DNA from: Akebia trifoliata
Lineage: Eukaryota > Streptophyta > Magnoliopsida > Ranunculales > Lardizabalaceae
Reading direction: 5' to 3'
Length of the DNA: 64,000 nucleotides
Assembly: GCA_017979445.1 (NCBI GenBank)
Contig: CM030711.1
Span: forward strand, 45,059,560 to 45,123,559
Part shown: positions 1 through 11,652 of the stretch, in pieces
How positions within the stretch are numbered: position 1 is the first letter of the stretch
Layout: each line of letters begins with the position of its first letter
Notes under the pieces: generated by a model
Databases searched by the model: none
Seen by the model: only the letters and a program-made list of their open reading frames with translations
What the model was told of the DNA's origin: nothing
Position numbers and translations under genes: made by a program

Positions 1-989
1 ATTATTATAAAATAGAGAAAAAGGGTTAGAGGTTTGTAGGGTAAGGAAATGATTAAGGGTTAAAGATTTGGAAAAGAGATTAATGAAACAAAGGTTAAAG
101 AAAATGAGGAAAAGATTAAGGGTAGAGATTTGTAGAATCAAGAAAGGGGTTTCAAGAATCAAGAAAATTAAGAATAAGGAATTAAAAGAAAATTAAGAAA
201 AAAACAAAAGCTTAGAAAAAGAAAAATAAAGATTAGAAGAAAATAATGTTATATTAGACTCACTCCAAAATGGCCTCACATCACAACCATTGTTGGAAAA
301 ATCAAGCTCAAGCTTTCTTTTTATTCATCATTCTTCTTTATTGTTCATCTTTGTTAATTAAAAAAGTCCTAATACAATCTATATAAAGAAAATAAATCAA
401 GAATCCAAGTCAAACTAAAATGACAAATAAATAACCTTATTTTCGTAATTTTTTCTCTCCTAATTTTTAAACCCTAATAAACTTAAATATAAGACAAACT
501 AAAATTACTAAACTGCCCCTAAATATTATACTAAGATCATGGACCAATGATAACATGAAAATAAAACCAAAAAATATAAAAGTAAAGTCCTAGAACAGAA
601 ATCTAAATAAAAACTAAAATCTACTCTTTAAGATTTGATGTCCCCATTAACATTCTTAGTCAAATTGTTTTACCACGCTTAAGCCCACTCGAACAGTTCC
701 ACTCTCCCAACATCCATTATCTAGGGATCAATAATTCCCTCCAAGGTAGTTTTCCTCGTTTGGGCAGCAGCCTTGGATAATATTCTAAACATTGTCCATT
801 TCATTTCTTGGAATAATCATTATTTCTGATTCTACTTCTTATAAGCTTGTGGAGAATCCATTAATCACATTCTCATTTATTGCAATTTAACACATAACAT
901 TTGTTCCTAGTTTCTGAGACTCTTTAACATTATTTGGATCTTTCCCAACTTCGTTTTCTCTATCTTCCAAAGTAAGCAATCCATAATCT

Positions 990-1361
990 TGCTTGCAAGT
1001 GAATGCTTTGGACCTTGATCCCATTTGCAGTTTGTTGTGGATTTGGAAGGAAAGAAACAGGTGTATCTTTATTAAAAAGGGACTCTTAGAGCAAAAAGTC
1101 ATCAAAGCTTTTTGGGACTTGAAACTTTTTGGTGCAAGTTTATTTAAGAATCCAGACCTATTCTTTGAGTATTTTGTTTTTATGAGGGTGCATGCATCTT
1201 ATGACGATATATTGAGATGGTGGTTGCAATTCTTTTTTCTTTTTCTTTTTCTTCTTTTCATGTTCCTCTCTTTTAGGTAGGTCTCCTTGACCTCCTTTTG
1301 TGTTGTTCTTCGTCTCTTTTTAATAAAATTTACACTTGTCAAAAGAAAAGAAAAAAAAACA
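990..1361 (+). mobile_element. 3' end of a decayed LINE (RT C-terminus plus tail)
   Basis: The plus-strand translation from about 993 contains a degenerate W-x-W-K-E-R-N-R-x-I-F block followed by a hydrophobic stretch and an FxxYFVF-like end. This matches the last ~65 residues of the intact LINE frame at 33978-37204 ([10 protein letters not shown]...FVFRW). After the stop there is the same kind of 3' tail (a 'cctccttg' motif, a T-rich stretch, then an A-rich end near 1340-1361). Only the 3' end is present, as expected for a 5'-truncated insertion. It lies between the CDPK first exon and the left edge, so probably in CDPK intron 1, antisense to the kinase. Positions 1-990 otherwise hold purine-rich, AT-rich DNA in which I recognise no exon. 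Confidence 0.65.
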
Positions 1362-1502
1362 ATGATTTAGCTGCACAAAGTTTCAAATGCACTTGCCATC
1401 ATGTTTTTCAATAAGAAAATCACAAGCATTTCCTAAGAAATCAATCCAAACGTGAACTTCAAGATTGTAGAACTAGCAAAAGAAGACATTTCAAAAACAT
1501 AC

Positions 1503-2334
1503 CTGGCCTAAAAAATACCGAAAGTCCAAAGTCAATTGTTTTGAGTGGAGAGTCCTCTTCCTGATTGACAAACAGAAAATTCTCGGGCTTCAAGTCTCGA
1601 TGTATAACACGTAAAGAATGACAAGCTTCAACTACACCAACTATAACCCTCGCAAGCTCAGACGCCTTCTTTTCCGAATAATGACCTCTCTGAATAATCC
1701 TATCAAAGAGCTCCCCACCCGCACACAACTCCATAACAACATGAACTGCCACGGCATCCTCGTAAGCACCCGTGATTGAGATAACATTCGGATGACCCTC
1801 CAAGTGGTGCATTATTTGAATTTCTCGTCTAACATCCTCCACATCCTCTTCTGTCGTTAGCTTCCTCTTCGCAATCGATTTGCAAGCGTACTCTTTCTCG
1901 GTTGCTTTCTCCACACATAGAAAAGTCGTTCCAAATTGCCCTTGTCCAAGCTTCCGTCCCAAACTGTAAATTTCCTTAAGATTCAAAGTTTTTCTTTTTA
2001 ATACAGAATCCATCTGAAGCCCTGCACTTGATACTCTCTTGAAATGTTTGGACCTCTTTTCCTTAGTGGATTCTTCTGGTTTACTTTCCTGTACTGTATT
2101 CGGCTTAACGGGCTTCGTTGATTCCATTTGGACAGGCAATGGTGCTTCAGATACTTTGGGGTCAGACAAAGATGCATCTGTATTGATCGCGCCAGCTGCA
2201 TTGCTTCCGCTTCCTTCCCCATTGGGAGGAGGAAGCGTAACCTCGGTCCCACGGTGGGAACGCCAAAATGTAGCTGAAACAGTTTGCAAGAATCCATTTT
2301 TCCCTAAATTCGGTCCTATGCATACGTTCCCCAT
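1503..2334 (-). CDS. Calcium-dependent protein kinase, first coding exon (partial gene)
   Basis: CDPKs are Ca2+-activated Ser/Thr kinases with a variable N-terminus, a kinase domain, an autoinhibitory junction and EF hands. The start at 2334 gives MGNVC: Gly2 fits N-myristoylation and Cys5 palmitoylation, so membrane targeting is likely. The 277 complete codons hold a polar, Pro/Ser/Glu-rich variable region (residues 1-95), a KRVSSAGL motif (100-106), the P-loop GQGQFG (130-135), catalytic Lys152, alphaC Glu171, HRDLKPEN (245-252) and DFG (268-270). The exon ends in phase 1 after the VFFRP codons at a CAG/GTATG donor (GT at 1502-1501), the usual place of the first CDPK intron. The remaining kinase and EF-hand exons are not in 1-1458, so intron 1 is longer than 1.5 kb and the gene continues off the left edge. 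The N-terminus is most like the Arabidopsis CPK1/CPK2 group (recalled, not computed). Confidence 0.93.
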
Positions 2335-2995
2335 CAAATCTCAAACTCAATAACTTCTGAATCCTCTCGATTTTCCAACATTGAAACTAGCGGAATCGAT
2401 CCCATTATCAACACGATCGAGAAAGCTGAATTCCCTCATAGTATATACCTTAGAGAAGTAAGTATAAATTTACTGAGACTTAATGCCTTTTGAAACCCTA
2501 GTTTGTAGTTGATGGACGAATTTTAGGAATTTTAAACAAATGGGTAAAAATAGGATCTCATAAATCACTGGTTTTCAAGAAGATCCTAATAGAAAAGATC
2601 AAAATTCCAGAGAATTCAATCCAATTTAGAGATAAATGAGCAAAATTACAATAAAATGCAACAATCTCGCAGAAAAATCAAAACTTTATTGCAAAATAAT
2701 CAAATTAGAATTTTTAAACAAAATAAAAAAGAAAAAGAAAGACAAATTATAGATTCCTAAACGAATCTGCATCAAATTACTCGATTCAAAAATCAAAAAA
2801 TGGCATACTTTGATTATAATGCATGAATATCATCAGAAATGAGAAAAAAATTCAAAAAATGGAAATTTGGATAAGAGATTCAATGAAGATAAAAGGAAGG
2901 AGAGAGAGATCGAGTGAGCACCAGCCACCAGCAGAACGACCTCTCGTTACAGAGGAGACGCTGAGGAGAAAGATCGCTTTCTTCCCCTCTTGATT
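2335..2995 (-). promoter_or_regulatory. 5' leader and probable start region of the CDPK gene
   Basis: Upstream of the CDPK start the DNA is AT-rich to about 2890. It then becomes a GA-rich, C-rich block (2890-2990, with GAGAGAGAGA on the plus strand and CTCTCTCTC when read with the gene), typical of plant leaders around a transcription start. A leader intron between about 2350 and 2890 is possible, but I cannot fix its ends. No clear TATA box was assigned. Confidence 0.35.
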
Positions 2996-3589
2996 TTTTT
3001 ATTATTATTTAATTTTTAGTCTTATTTAGTTCTACCCCCCATAAAATTCAATATATTAGAATTAACTCCTTAAAAAACTAATTTTAGATCTTTCCACGTG
3101 GCAAAACCCAATTTGTTGATTTGAAGAAAATATTGTAATACCCTTCTTTCTTCATTACGCACACCAAAAGTACCCTACATATCCACTTACACACACTTAA
3201 AAAGTAAAAATTCTCAACGAGTATTCTCAATACACACACCCCATGAACTACATAAATAATTTTTTATTCTCTAAACACTCACCCACAGAACCAATCTCTG
3301 CTTCTTTCTCTCTCTCATTTCTTTTTCTTCCTTACATCTAAAAAGATTTTAATAATGGTCTTAAGTTTTAATCTTACTTGTTTTTCGTACCTTAATACCT
3401 CCAATCGTGTCCAAATTATAAATATGAGAAAGTTTCATTTGATAGATATCCCATTAGCTCTATTTGATAATATTTAGTAAGTACCTCACAAATTTGCTCA
3501 AACAAATTTGATCTAAATCTATCGAACAAATTTGTTAAAAAATCTTTCATTCAAAATTGTGATTTTGGAATTTTTATTTATTTATCGAT

Positions 3590-3700
3590 AAGTATATTTT
3601 TAATGAGTACAATAACTTGATGTTGGCAAGATTTGAACTCAAGTCTCTGGTATCACACCCAAAAACTTTTTCAATTAAGTCAATTGACACCAGCATGTTT
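3590..3700 (-). mobile_element. tRNA-related SINE-like fragment
   Basis: On the minus strand this stretch reads GTGTGATACCAGAGACTTG followed by GAGTTCAAATC, which resembles a Pol III B box (GGTTCRANTCC). An A-box-like sequence lies upstream (TGACTTAATTG). The layout fits a tRNA-derived SINE, but the ends are not clear and no poly(A) or target duplication was found. Confidence 0.4.
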
Positions 3701-3794
3701 TGAAGATTTTATAGTGATTTTTTCACTTTCCTTTATGATTAAATACAAAAAGATAAAAAATAAAAATAAATAAGATAGTTTGAGAAAGAAAATC

Positions 3795-4000
3795 TTAAAA
3801 CCTAAGATACAGTTGAATGATAATAATTTGGGGTCAAGGAATATGCTCTTTCTATAGTCTCAAGTTCAAATCTCACTACCCATAAAAAAAAATCTTGGTG
3901 GTCACGCACCGCTCCACGTAGTAGGGTATAGCCTGAGTGTGGGGCGTAGGGGTTAGTCTGGTGCGTGCAAACTGGCCCGGATACCCTTCGTTATCAAAAT
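3795..4000 (+). mobile_element. Au-like SINE
   Basis: A B-box-like AGTTCAAATCT lies at about 3863-3873, preceded by a weak A box. The 3' half contains GGGGTTAGTCTGGTGCG and then GCAAACTGGCCCGGATACC, the conserved 3' signature that I recall for plant Au SINEs, ending in GTTATCAAAA. The length of about 200 bp fits the family. The element runs straight into an (AT)n tract and then the foldback element at 4028. The 5' end is approximate. Confidence 0.7.
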
Positions 4001-4027
4001 ATATATATATATATATATGGGTCTCGT

Positions 4028-4393
4028 TCGGCACCCTAAGTTTTACCACACACTTTAACAAACGCGTTTTGTCTTACATGGGTTAGAAGTTTCAAAATGA
4101 GCTGATTTTTGGTGAGGATGATCTCTATGGTGAGGAGATCATCCTCACCAAAAATCAGCTTATTCCAAAACTTCTAACCCCATCAAAATTGATTTGCAAA
4201 AAATGGACGGTCCACGATTTTTCAACGTATAAACATGGGGCTAAACATTTCGGAATGGGCTGATTTTTGGGGAGGATGATCTTCTAATCATAGAGATCAT
4301 CCTCACCAAAAATCAGCTTATTCCAAAACTTCTAACCCATGTAGGACAAAAAACGTTTGTTAAAGTGTGTGGTAAAACTTAGGGTGCTGAACA
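4028..4393. mobile_element. Foldback/TIR MITE, family F1 copy 1
   Basis: The two ends are near-perfect inverted copies of about 40 bp (left GGCACCCTAAGTTTTACCAC, right ending GTGGTAAAACTTAGGGTGCT). Inside is a second pair of inverted blocks carrying GATTTTTGGTGAGGATGATC and its complement, so most of the 366 bp can fold back. Both flanks are (AT)n microsatellite, which hides any target duplication. The inner block occurs again in the element at 52692-53068. Confidence 0.75.
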
Positions 4394-4406
4394 TTTCCAT
4401 ATATAT

Positions 4407-4437
<31 letters not shown>

Positions 4438-4753
4438 CATTTATTCAATCTCTCACAAAATTTAAAAGGAGATGAATGTGTAGAGAGAAAGAGAGAGAGA
4501 GAGTGTGTGAGAGTGAATGGTGGGGAAGAAGAAGAAGAAGAATAAGGTGTTTGATATGTTATGGTGTGTGCATTGAGAATTTTCGAAAAAGGTAAAATTG
4601 TAAATTTTATTTTTTACATTTTATGAGTATGATGTGTGCAAATAGACGCTCCCTTCTCTTATAGCTATGCACCATTCATTCATTCCCCACCACACAGCAT
4701 ACACTATCTTCTCTCTCTCTCTCTCTCCCTTTCTTTCCTGGTTTAGTGGTGTC

Positions 4754-6542
4754 ATGGCTGTATTTCTCTCGTCTACAACTATAATCCCATTCTCTACGAT
4801 AAAGAACAATTCAGTCAAAGAAATTAAAAGCTTGCGCACCATTACTACTAAATGCGAATCGAGATCGACAGAGAGTGGTGGGGCATCTACAGATGATGAT
4901 TCAAAACTCAAGATAGGTTCTCCAATTATAATTGTTGAAGCTCCTAAAACGATAAAGACAGCTGCATCCATGCCATGTCTAAGGGTCAATACAGGCTTAG
5001 TTAAACCAGGTGATGTGGGAAGGTAATAATTATCCTCCTCTCTGCTTTTTAGGATCTGTTGGTTGCTGAGAAAACCTTTTTTTAGAGAAAATGAATTCTT
5101 TGAAAATATTAATTCTGGTACTTGATTGCATCTAAGAAACTGGATTTTGTTACGAGGATAAGGATAATCGTGAGAGAATAACATCTGGAGATGAAAAATC
5201 AATTTCCCATAGGCAGAGGTGGGAAAATATTTTCTCCCACGCAGTGGAAAATTGGAACAATGGAAACGGTTACACGTGAAAATAAATTACTTGGGAAAAA
5301 TGAATTCCGTTGCTTTATTGCATGTAGGAAAATATTTTTGTAAGGGTAAGGACAATCGTGAGAGAAAATGAATTTTTCTCTCATGAGTGGAAAATTGGAA
5401 CAATAAAATCGGTTCTATGTTAAAATAAAGTACTTAAGAAAATGAATTCTTCCTAAAAATGAATTTCATTGCTTTATTGAATCTAGGAAAATGCTTTTTC
5501 AAGGATAGGGATAATCATGAGAGAATAACATTAAGAGATAGAAAATTTATTGTCCAAGCGTAGGCAGGGGCGGAGCTAGGATTTTGCCCAAGTGTACTAA
5601 GAGTGGGAAATTTTTTGTAGGGGCAACAACGGCAAATTCTTTTATCCGTCATTGTTATCTATCGCAATAACTCATAAATCTCTATGCATTTTGAAAATTC
5701 TTGTAGGGGACAATGCCCCTATTGCCCCCACTATACATTCGTCCTTGGGCATAGGGGTGGGTAAATGGTTTTACCCAATTGCCTTGGGCAGTAAAATGAT
5801 TTTTTTGGGAAAATGTGTAATCACACACCTTAAAATTGTATTTTCAAAGGAAAATCCTTTTTCCACCTATTTTCCAAGGGCATTTGTACGGACCCCATGG
5901 TCTAGCGCTGAGATGGGAAGACATTCCTATAAAATCCCTAATGAAATTGATCTCTAAGAACTCTGTATTATTAGAAAGAATAATACTATTGCAATTTTGT
6001 AGGTTGGATGGACTGCTTTTGGGGGTTAAGAAACGCTTCCAAAAGCTATTGGGCGTTTTGTGAAACGAACTTATGTGGACATTTTGGTCATTAAGGGTTC
6101 ATATTATTGCAAGAAAAAATGGTACGAAAATGATTTTCTCCAAAAATGTGATTGTACATTTCAAATGATTTTTTTTCCCAAAGCTTAAAACCGATTCTCT
6201 TCCTGACATTTTCCTTGGTGCAATCAAACATGGACTGAGGACTAATTTCCCCAAAAAAAAATTTCCTGAGAAAATAATTTCTTTGTGATCATATACACCT
6301 TAGCATGTGGACATTTTGATTATTAACTTAAAATCATAGAAACATTTGGAGAGTATTTTGATTTTGATTTAAATATTATGGATATTTTCTTTCTGAATAA
6401 TTCTTTGAGAATTCAGAAACCTTACTTTGTTTTGTGCAGAATCGTAGCCAGAAAGCCTAAAGATGTATGGGCAGTTCGGCTTGCCATTGGTACTTATTTA
6501 ATAGATGGAAAGCATTTTAAGCCTTTGGATCTTGACGAATGA
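4754..6542 (+). CDS. CRR42-like plastid protein (DUF3148 family), two exons
   Basis: Exons 4754-5022 and 6440-6542 (join phase 2, GT at 5023, CAG before 6440) encode 123 aa. The N-terminal ~45 residues are Ser/Thr/Lys-rich with few acids, like a chloroplast transit peptide. The mature part has KIGSPIIIVEAPKTIKTAAS, then MPCLR, PGDVGRIVARKP, DVWAVRLAIGTYLIDGKHF and a short acidic end. This SH3-like pattern (a GxxV start, PxLxTAxPMPMLR-like, then WAVRFxxGxxLLDxxYF) is what I recall for the cyanobacterial/plant DUF3148 family. Its Arabidopsis member CRR42 is a stromal factor for assembly of the chloroplast NDH complex. Start chosen at 4754 because MAVFLSSTT begins a typical transit peptide; an in-frame upstream ATG at 4667 is possible. 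The 1.4-kb intron carries tandem repeats and a hAT MITE. Symbol withheld because orthology was not computed. Confidence 0.8.
5080..5560. repeat. Diverged tandem repeats in the CRR42-like intron
   Basis: Three imperfect copies of a unit of roughly 170-200 bp follow one another. Each has a 'ttgcat(g/c)taggaaaat' start, an 'aggataaggataatcgtgagaga' core and, in the first two, 'gtggaaaattggaacaat'. Recognisable core positions are near 5155, 5345 and 5505. They have drifted by substitutions and small indels. No coding potential is seen. Confidence 0.6.
5565..5747 (+). mobile_element. hAT-type MITE, family F2 copy 1
   Basis: Starts with CAGGGGCGGAGCTAGGATTT and ends CATTCGTCCTTG, the degenerate inverted form. 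The flanking octamers AGCGTAGG (5557-5564) and GGCATAGG (5748-5755) agree at 6 of 8 positions, the two differences being transitions, which fits a decayed 8-bp hAT target duplication. A second copy lies in reverse orientation at 43159-43400 inside a BSL intron. Length 183 bp, no coding capacity. Confidence 0.7.
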
Positions 6543-6808
6543 ACGGCTCAGATTGGTTCAAAAGAGCATATTTTCATGTATGATTTTGAAAATTTATTTT
6601 CCTCTAAATTTTGGTATACATTTCGTGTAGAACGCCACGTGTCTTATAACAAGGATGGTTCTTTCAAAATTTGAAGCGGGCTACCAGCTTCAAAGTCGGA
6701 CTCAGCTGTCGATTGTCAAATGGACTCCAATGCACCTCTCCTTTAATTATTTTGTCATACAATTGTTATGTTTGAGAGCCTGAACTTTTCTTCAAATGGG
6801 ATCATTAT

Positions 6809-7023
6809 CATGGTTTTAAAATCTGGTTTCGCATCTCGTCTCGTCCATGTCAGATACCGAGTCATCTCAGATGAGTTTTTCGATATGTTGGAGACGTCTT
6901 GTTCAAAAATTTAATAAAGGAACTTGAGGTTTTAAATCACATCTGAAAAATTGGCTTGTCCATGCCTGATATTGAGACGACTCGGACGATACGTCTTGGT
7001 CTCAGACAAGTTCTGAAACCATG
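6809..7023. mobile_element. hAT-type MITE, family F3 copy 1
   Basis: Begins CATGGTTTTAAAATCTGG and ends GTTCTGAAACCATG. It contains CTCGTC/GACGAG-type repeats ('tctcgtctcgtccatg', 'acgactcggacgatacg'). Flanking octamers ATCATTAT (6801-6808) and ATCAATAT (7024-7031) match at 7 of 8 positions, as expected for an 8-bp hAT target duplication. Related copies are at 15226-15632 and 19463-19656. It lies downstream of the CRR42-like gene. Confidence 0.75.
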
Positions 7024-7029
7024 ATCAAT

Positions 7030-9334
7030 ATACTACCAAGTCAATTTTTAATTGCGTTGAGTCACAAAAGAATTTCAACCTTCTCAAGAATTTATTTATT
7101 TTTTAAAAAAACAAACATAATTCTTGATTTAAATAATTATTTTAAATATTTAATATTTGAATGATTGATACACATGGGTCCGTAAATCTCATAAGAGAAC
7201 TTAAGGTGATCTAGGATGTTCAACATATAGAGATCGAAGGATTATGAAGTTATTCGAAAATCTAAAGTTTTCTCTATAGACTCAATCCTAAGGTTGAAGA
7301 TTACTAGCGTTGAAGATTAAAAATAAATGATTAGGACTAGTTTCATGGAGAGACTAAAGAGTTTTAAGCTACAACTTGAGGGCATTCAGGTTATTTTCAT
7401 TAATCTATCACAGAAGACTGAGTTCAAGGGGCAGGTAATCAGTTTGAAAATATGGGGATGTCTCAAATACTCTCCAATACGTATCTAAAACACCACTAAT
7501 TTTCATGGTTTTTTTTTTCCTCTCTCACAAATATGTATAAAGTTGCAAAATTTCAAATTCACGAATTACCAATCTTCTAATCTCTTTTTTCAAGAAGAGA
7601 TATCAGAGGCTTAATGGTGACAGGTTTTTCTGCGTGCCAACCTCTCTGCAGATGAGGTGTTTGATGAAATGCCATAGGAGGTTGACATGTGTGAGAGAGA
7701 GAGAGAGAGATGGTTTGACACACATGTTTAAGCTGTTTTGTGTCTCTGCCCCTTGTTACGAACAAGAAATTCTAGTTCAAAATTGGATGCAACGTCGCAC
7801 GATTGAGAATTTAATCGGTGATGGTGAAGTGTAGATTATTTAAGAGAGAAAAGGTTGAACCCATGGATGAAACCGTTAGCATTTTAGAGGTGTGGGCATG
7901 TGTCAAAGTTCTTCGAACGACCGTGTCAGCCACTAACCGATTTAAGAACAGAAAGTAAGGCGGACTATTGTTCCAATGGCAAGGCCGCCTGTGTAAAAAA
8001 TGCATTACCTCCTAACATGAATCCTAATCGGACATTACATTTCAATCGTGATTGGGCGTTCCTTGGAGGCACACGAAGCTCGATTGCAATGAGAAGTAGG
8101 CACGGTTCAATGAAAGAAGGTGTGGCTCTAGACAGAATTGAATGGAGGAATGAGATTCACTTATTCAACCCCAAATCTTTGGGATAAGGCTTCCTCAAGG
8201 ATGATGTCGACTCAATGTCAACTTAGCCTCTATAGCGTTTCAATACACTGCATTTCTGGTCTTAAGCCCGGATGATGATGATCACGAATTTATAGACGAC
8301 ATGTTAGGTGGCTGGATTGTCCAACATGACCTCCGTGTGGCACCATCGATCATTGGAGTAAGAATATAAACATTATGTATTTATGCACATTGTGATTCAT
8401 GATTTAGAAGGTCTATTATTCACCCTTGCAGTAACATATGTGTCCATATCTGTGAAGGTTCAAGCTGATTTATGGGTCTCTAAAGCATATATAATTGTGA
8501 TTGATGAGTAGGAATTATTTAAAATGACAGTTGAGGTTTGTTCTTGTAAAAAGTCTTTGAATGTTGGCCTTCTTAGTTCTAATGGAAACAACATTGCCAA
8601 GTTGTAACACCTCTTGTTCCAGAGGAGTATTCTACTGGGATGCTTGTAACAACCCATTCTTTTAACTTTATTTTTATCCTCTCCTCTCATTTTTTTTTAT
8701 GGTTCAGGAACACAAAAAGTAACTATTGCAGTACTTTGAAGTGTTATTCTTGATCAATCTTTATACATGAGGGGTCCTTAATTATCTAGCTTTAAATGTT
8801 TCATAGTCGGGCCAAACTTGTTCTATTGTTCCTAAATTGCAATTTCAGCTCAAGTTTGCTTTGCAACTACCGTGGATTCTTAACATATAATTTACAAGAG
8901 AAGAGAAATGGTCTCTAGGAGATTCTAACAAGTTTTTCATACCTTTTCCTTGATGGAGCATTTTCTAGTACTGTATGCTGTTTTATCACCTTCAGTCAAT
9001 GGCGAAGCAACCACTACAAGCTATCGAATTGTCTTTCTAAACACAATAATGCATCTATTTCCCATTTCCCTTAAATTTATTTTATCTTGATTCCTCTCTC
9101 AGAGTGAAATTTCAAGTACTGATAATTATATTGATCTGATGCTCCTACATGCATGATTTCATATTTTTATTCTAAAAGAGCTATTTGATATTTTCTTTAA
9201 AAAGATGCTAAATTTCCATGCATGAATGTAAAACTAGATAAAATTTCATTATAAATAACTTAACTAAAAGGATTGAAACTCTCAAATTAATAAAAATTAT
9301 TTTGTACACATTAGAAAACATCTCTTTACCGTCT
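7030..9334. other. Intergenic stretch with decayed retroelement scrap
   Basis: I see no gene here. A (GA)n tract lies at about 7694-7710. Positions 8120-8186 translate on the plus strand to a V-A-L-D-R-I-E-W-R-N-E-I-H pattern that resembles the C-terminal 'DRxxWRxxI' motif of plant LINE-like proteins. A weaker copy of the same motif occurs near 28130-28190. The rest is AT-rich without recognisable coding or RNA structure. Confidence 0.4.
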
Positions 9335-9838
9335 TCAGATGGGACGACTTGCTAAGGGAGCTACCTCAGCTAGAGGAGTCGACAGAGGAGTTGGCATAGG
9401 AGAGGTTCGACAAATGGGGCAAGTGGGATGCCGCTTCAACCATGGGTCGACACACTTGAGATGAAACAGGTGTCCACAATCAGGTAGAAGCCGGAGCATA
9501 TCGTTTCCCTTGTAATCGGTCAAGCAGATAGAGCAACACGATGCAGTGGTCGTGGTGGTGTCCTTGTCACGGAGCTTAGCCTCAGAATATAGTAGTTTGG
9601 GGTAGTTAAGTAGGGTTGCATCGTCTAAGCCTACTTCGATGATGATATCATGATTGTCTTGGTTTTCAATAGAGATTTGTCGAAGTGGAGAAGATGGTGT
9701 TTGGGTACTGGAGCAGTAGTAGGAAGCAAGGGTGATGGTTGTGATGAGGAGGAGAATACCAACAGAAACGCCAATGCCATAGCCGAACCCACCGATCTTA
9801 TCAGAGAGTAGTCCACCTGAGTTTACAGTGCTATTCAT
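9335..9838 (-). CDS. ATL-type RING-H2 E3 ubiquitin ligase (ATL67-like)
   Basis: Intronless 167-aa frame, usual for the ATL family of membrane-anchored RING-H2 ubiquitin ligases. One transmembrane segment is visible at about residues 19-40 ([23 protein letters not shown]). The GLD motif (residues 70-72) lies before the RING. The RING-H2 ligands are Cys102, Cys105, Cys121, His123, His126, Cys129, Cys140 and Cys143, with the family's Trp133 and a Pro after Cys140 (E2-contact positions). The tail is Pro/Ser-rich. The start with the short MNSTVNSGG leader and the 'GxGYGIG' entry to the membrane segment recall ATL67-70, but this subfamily call is from memory. Its neighbours have no functional link. 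Confidence 0.92.
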   Translation of the reverse strand: MNSTVNSGGLLSDKIGGFGYGIGVSVGILLLITTITLASYYCSSTQTPSSPLRQISIENQDNHDIIIEVGLDDATLLNYPKLLYSEAKLRDKDTTTTTASCCSICLTDYKGNDMLRLLPDCGHLFHLKCVDPWLKRHPTCPICRTSPMPTPLSTPLAEVAPLASRPI

Positions 9839-10599
9839 CTCCTAAAGGGTGGAGAGATGGAATGAGATTAAAGAAGAGGTGGTGGTGGTGGTGGTGATGG
9901 TTTTGAGGGGTCAACGGTTTGGAATGTCAACGGTAACATGATAGAGAGAACGTGAGAGAGATGATTGGTGAAGTTTTAAGTAAGGGAGTAATATTAGAGG
10001 CTTAAAGGAAGAGGAAGGTCGACTTAAGTAATAATTATTATAATATAAAAGGTGTTAGTATGCAAATACTCAAGTTGTTTCCAAGGTCAACGGCTCTCAC
10101 TTGCATTTGTCTTGTTTCATCTGAGTAAGCTCTCTCTTGTATGTACCCATAGTTTTAAAGCTTGAAATCTTGGCTCAACTTGAGTCAACTCGATGCTCTT
10201 GAGTTGTCTTATTGAGTCAAATAAATATACATTAAATTTATTATTTATGTATTTTTTTTAAATGTAGTATTTTTAATTTTTAGTATTTAGAACCGTACTT
10301 TTAAAAAAGATAAATAAATATAACTGCATAATTGACATGGTTTATTTTTTAGTCGACTTGATTGAGTTTCTGGGTTAACTGGGTGAGTCGGTTCATTTCT
10401 TATGTCAACGGTTCTCACTTGGATCTATTTTGTTTGATTTATTTGAGTAAGATCTCTTCGTACCGTGGTATTAAAACGACTTCAAATGTCAACTTAAGGA
10501 CTCGGCGAGTTCACAAGGTGAGTTAGGTAATATATATTAAGTTTATTAAATATTTAAAAAGTGTTTGTGGTATTATACGTAAGTGCATATTTTTTCAAA

Positions 10600-10746
10600 G
10601 AATAATGATTTTTTGACACCCCATCTGACATATGTCCTCTGACATGGGGATGTGAAGTTGTGTATCCCGAGAAAAAAGATCTATGATTCTAACCCATACC
10701 ACATCAGGGAATGTATGACAGAGGGGGCATCAGAAAATCACGGTTC
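10600..10746. mobile_element. Mutator-type MITE, family M1 copy A
   Basis: Terminal inverted repeats GAATAATGATTTTTTGACAC on the left and GAACCGTGATTTTCTGATGC on the right (reverse complement). The flanks are T-rich (TTTTTCAAA / TTTTTTCAC), so the 9-bp duplication is blurred but compatible. Inside is 'tgtatcccgagaaaaaagatc', shared with copy B. 147 bp, noncoding. Confidence 0.65.
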
Positions 10747-10791
10747 TTTTTTCACATAAATAAATGTAATGGCATACCTTGGTTGAGTTTA

Positions 10792-10984
10792 GACTAGTGA
10801 TTTTCTGACACCCATACGCTCCTTGACATGGCATAGGTTAAAATCATAGATCTTTTTCCTTGGGATCCACAACTGCACATCCCCATAAATATGTGCAGTT
10901 GTGTATCCCGAGAAAATATATAATTCTAACACATGCCACGTCAAGGAGCGTATGTCAGAGGGGGGCGTCGGAAAATCATTATTC
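10792..10984. mobile_element. Mutator-type MITE, family M1 copy B
   Basis: The inverted ends GACTAGTGATTTTCTGACAC and GAATAATGATTTTCCGACGC (right end, reverse complement) are flanked by a perfect 9-bp duplication TTGAGTTTA (10783-10791 and 10985-10993). A 9-bp duplication is the hallmark of Mutator-like insertion. Subterminal inverted blocks around 'tacgctccttgacatg' extend the foldback. 193 bp, noncoding. Confidence 0.85.
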
Positions 10985-11483
10985 TTGAGTTTATTATCTA
11001 TCTTGGTGCAATTTTGACCAAATTGACTCCTGAGGTGGTTTAAGCGAGTTTCAGGCCTGAGTTAACTCAAATATCAGTCAGATTGAGTGGACCAAACGTA
11101 TTTCTAAACTATGATATAAACGTCTCTCTTCTAACTAATGTCTTAAAAACCAAATCCGAAGGGTTGAGAAAACCAAGCATTTATCAAATTGGTTAGGTGG
11201 TGGTGAGACCCTAGTTCAATTTGATTAGACTGAATTATTTTTATTAAAATGTAAAAAATATATGTGCTTATGCAAACTTTTTTAATATATTAATTTAGAT
11301 TGGTCTGGTTTTAAATAGAATCCGTCTACTCTTACTAACATAGTGAGAAAAATGTCTCGAGATTCGTAAAAAAATATTGATGCTTTGTTCGATGCATTTC
11401 AAAGTCTTTTTAACTGTGAATGAGGCTTAGTAAGGCCTTTTTCCTCATTATCTTAGTAAGGAGAGGGTTTCTCTTTAAAATAT

Positions 11484-11643
11484 GTATAATGATTTTCTGA
11501 CATCATGTCACAAAATCGTAGATCATTTGCCTTGAGATACATATAATCATAAATCTTTATTTTTTCTTTTTTCCGAGATAAATGATCTATGATTATGTGA
11601 GAGGAGCGTGTGTGAGGAGGGGGGCGTCCTATTATCACGACTC
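11484..11643. mobile_element. Mutator-type MITE, family M1 copy C
   Basis: The inverted ends GTATAATGATTTTCTGACAT and GAGTCGTGATAATAGGACGC (right end, reverse complement) are flanked by a perfect 9-bp duplication TTAAAATAT (11475-11483 and 11644-11652). The interior carries the family's 'gatcattt/aaatgatc' inverted pair. 160 bp, noncoding. Confidence 0.87.
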
Positions 11644-11652
11644 TTAAAATAT

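Noticed and set aside
3876..4545. Two short frames sharing an MLKCVVKLRV start
   Set aside because: Both are produced by the inverted ends of the foldback element at 4028-4393 read on opposite strands; this is repeat symmetry, not genes.
4621..5202. 193-codon minus-strand frame across the CRR42-like first exon
   Set aside because: It crosses the plus-strand exon and its intron repeats, has no recognisable domain and ends in low-complexity sequence.
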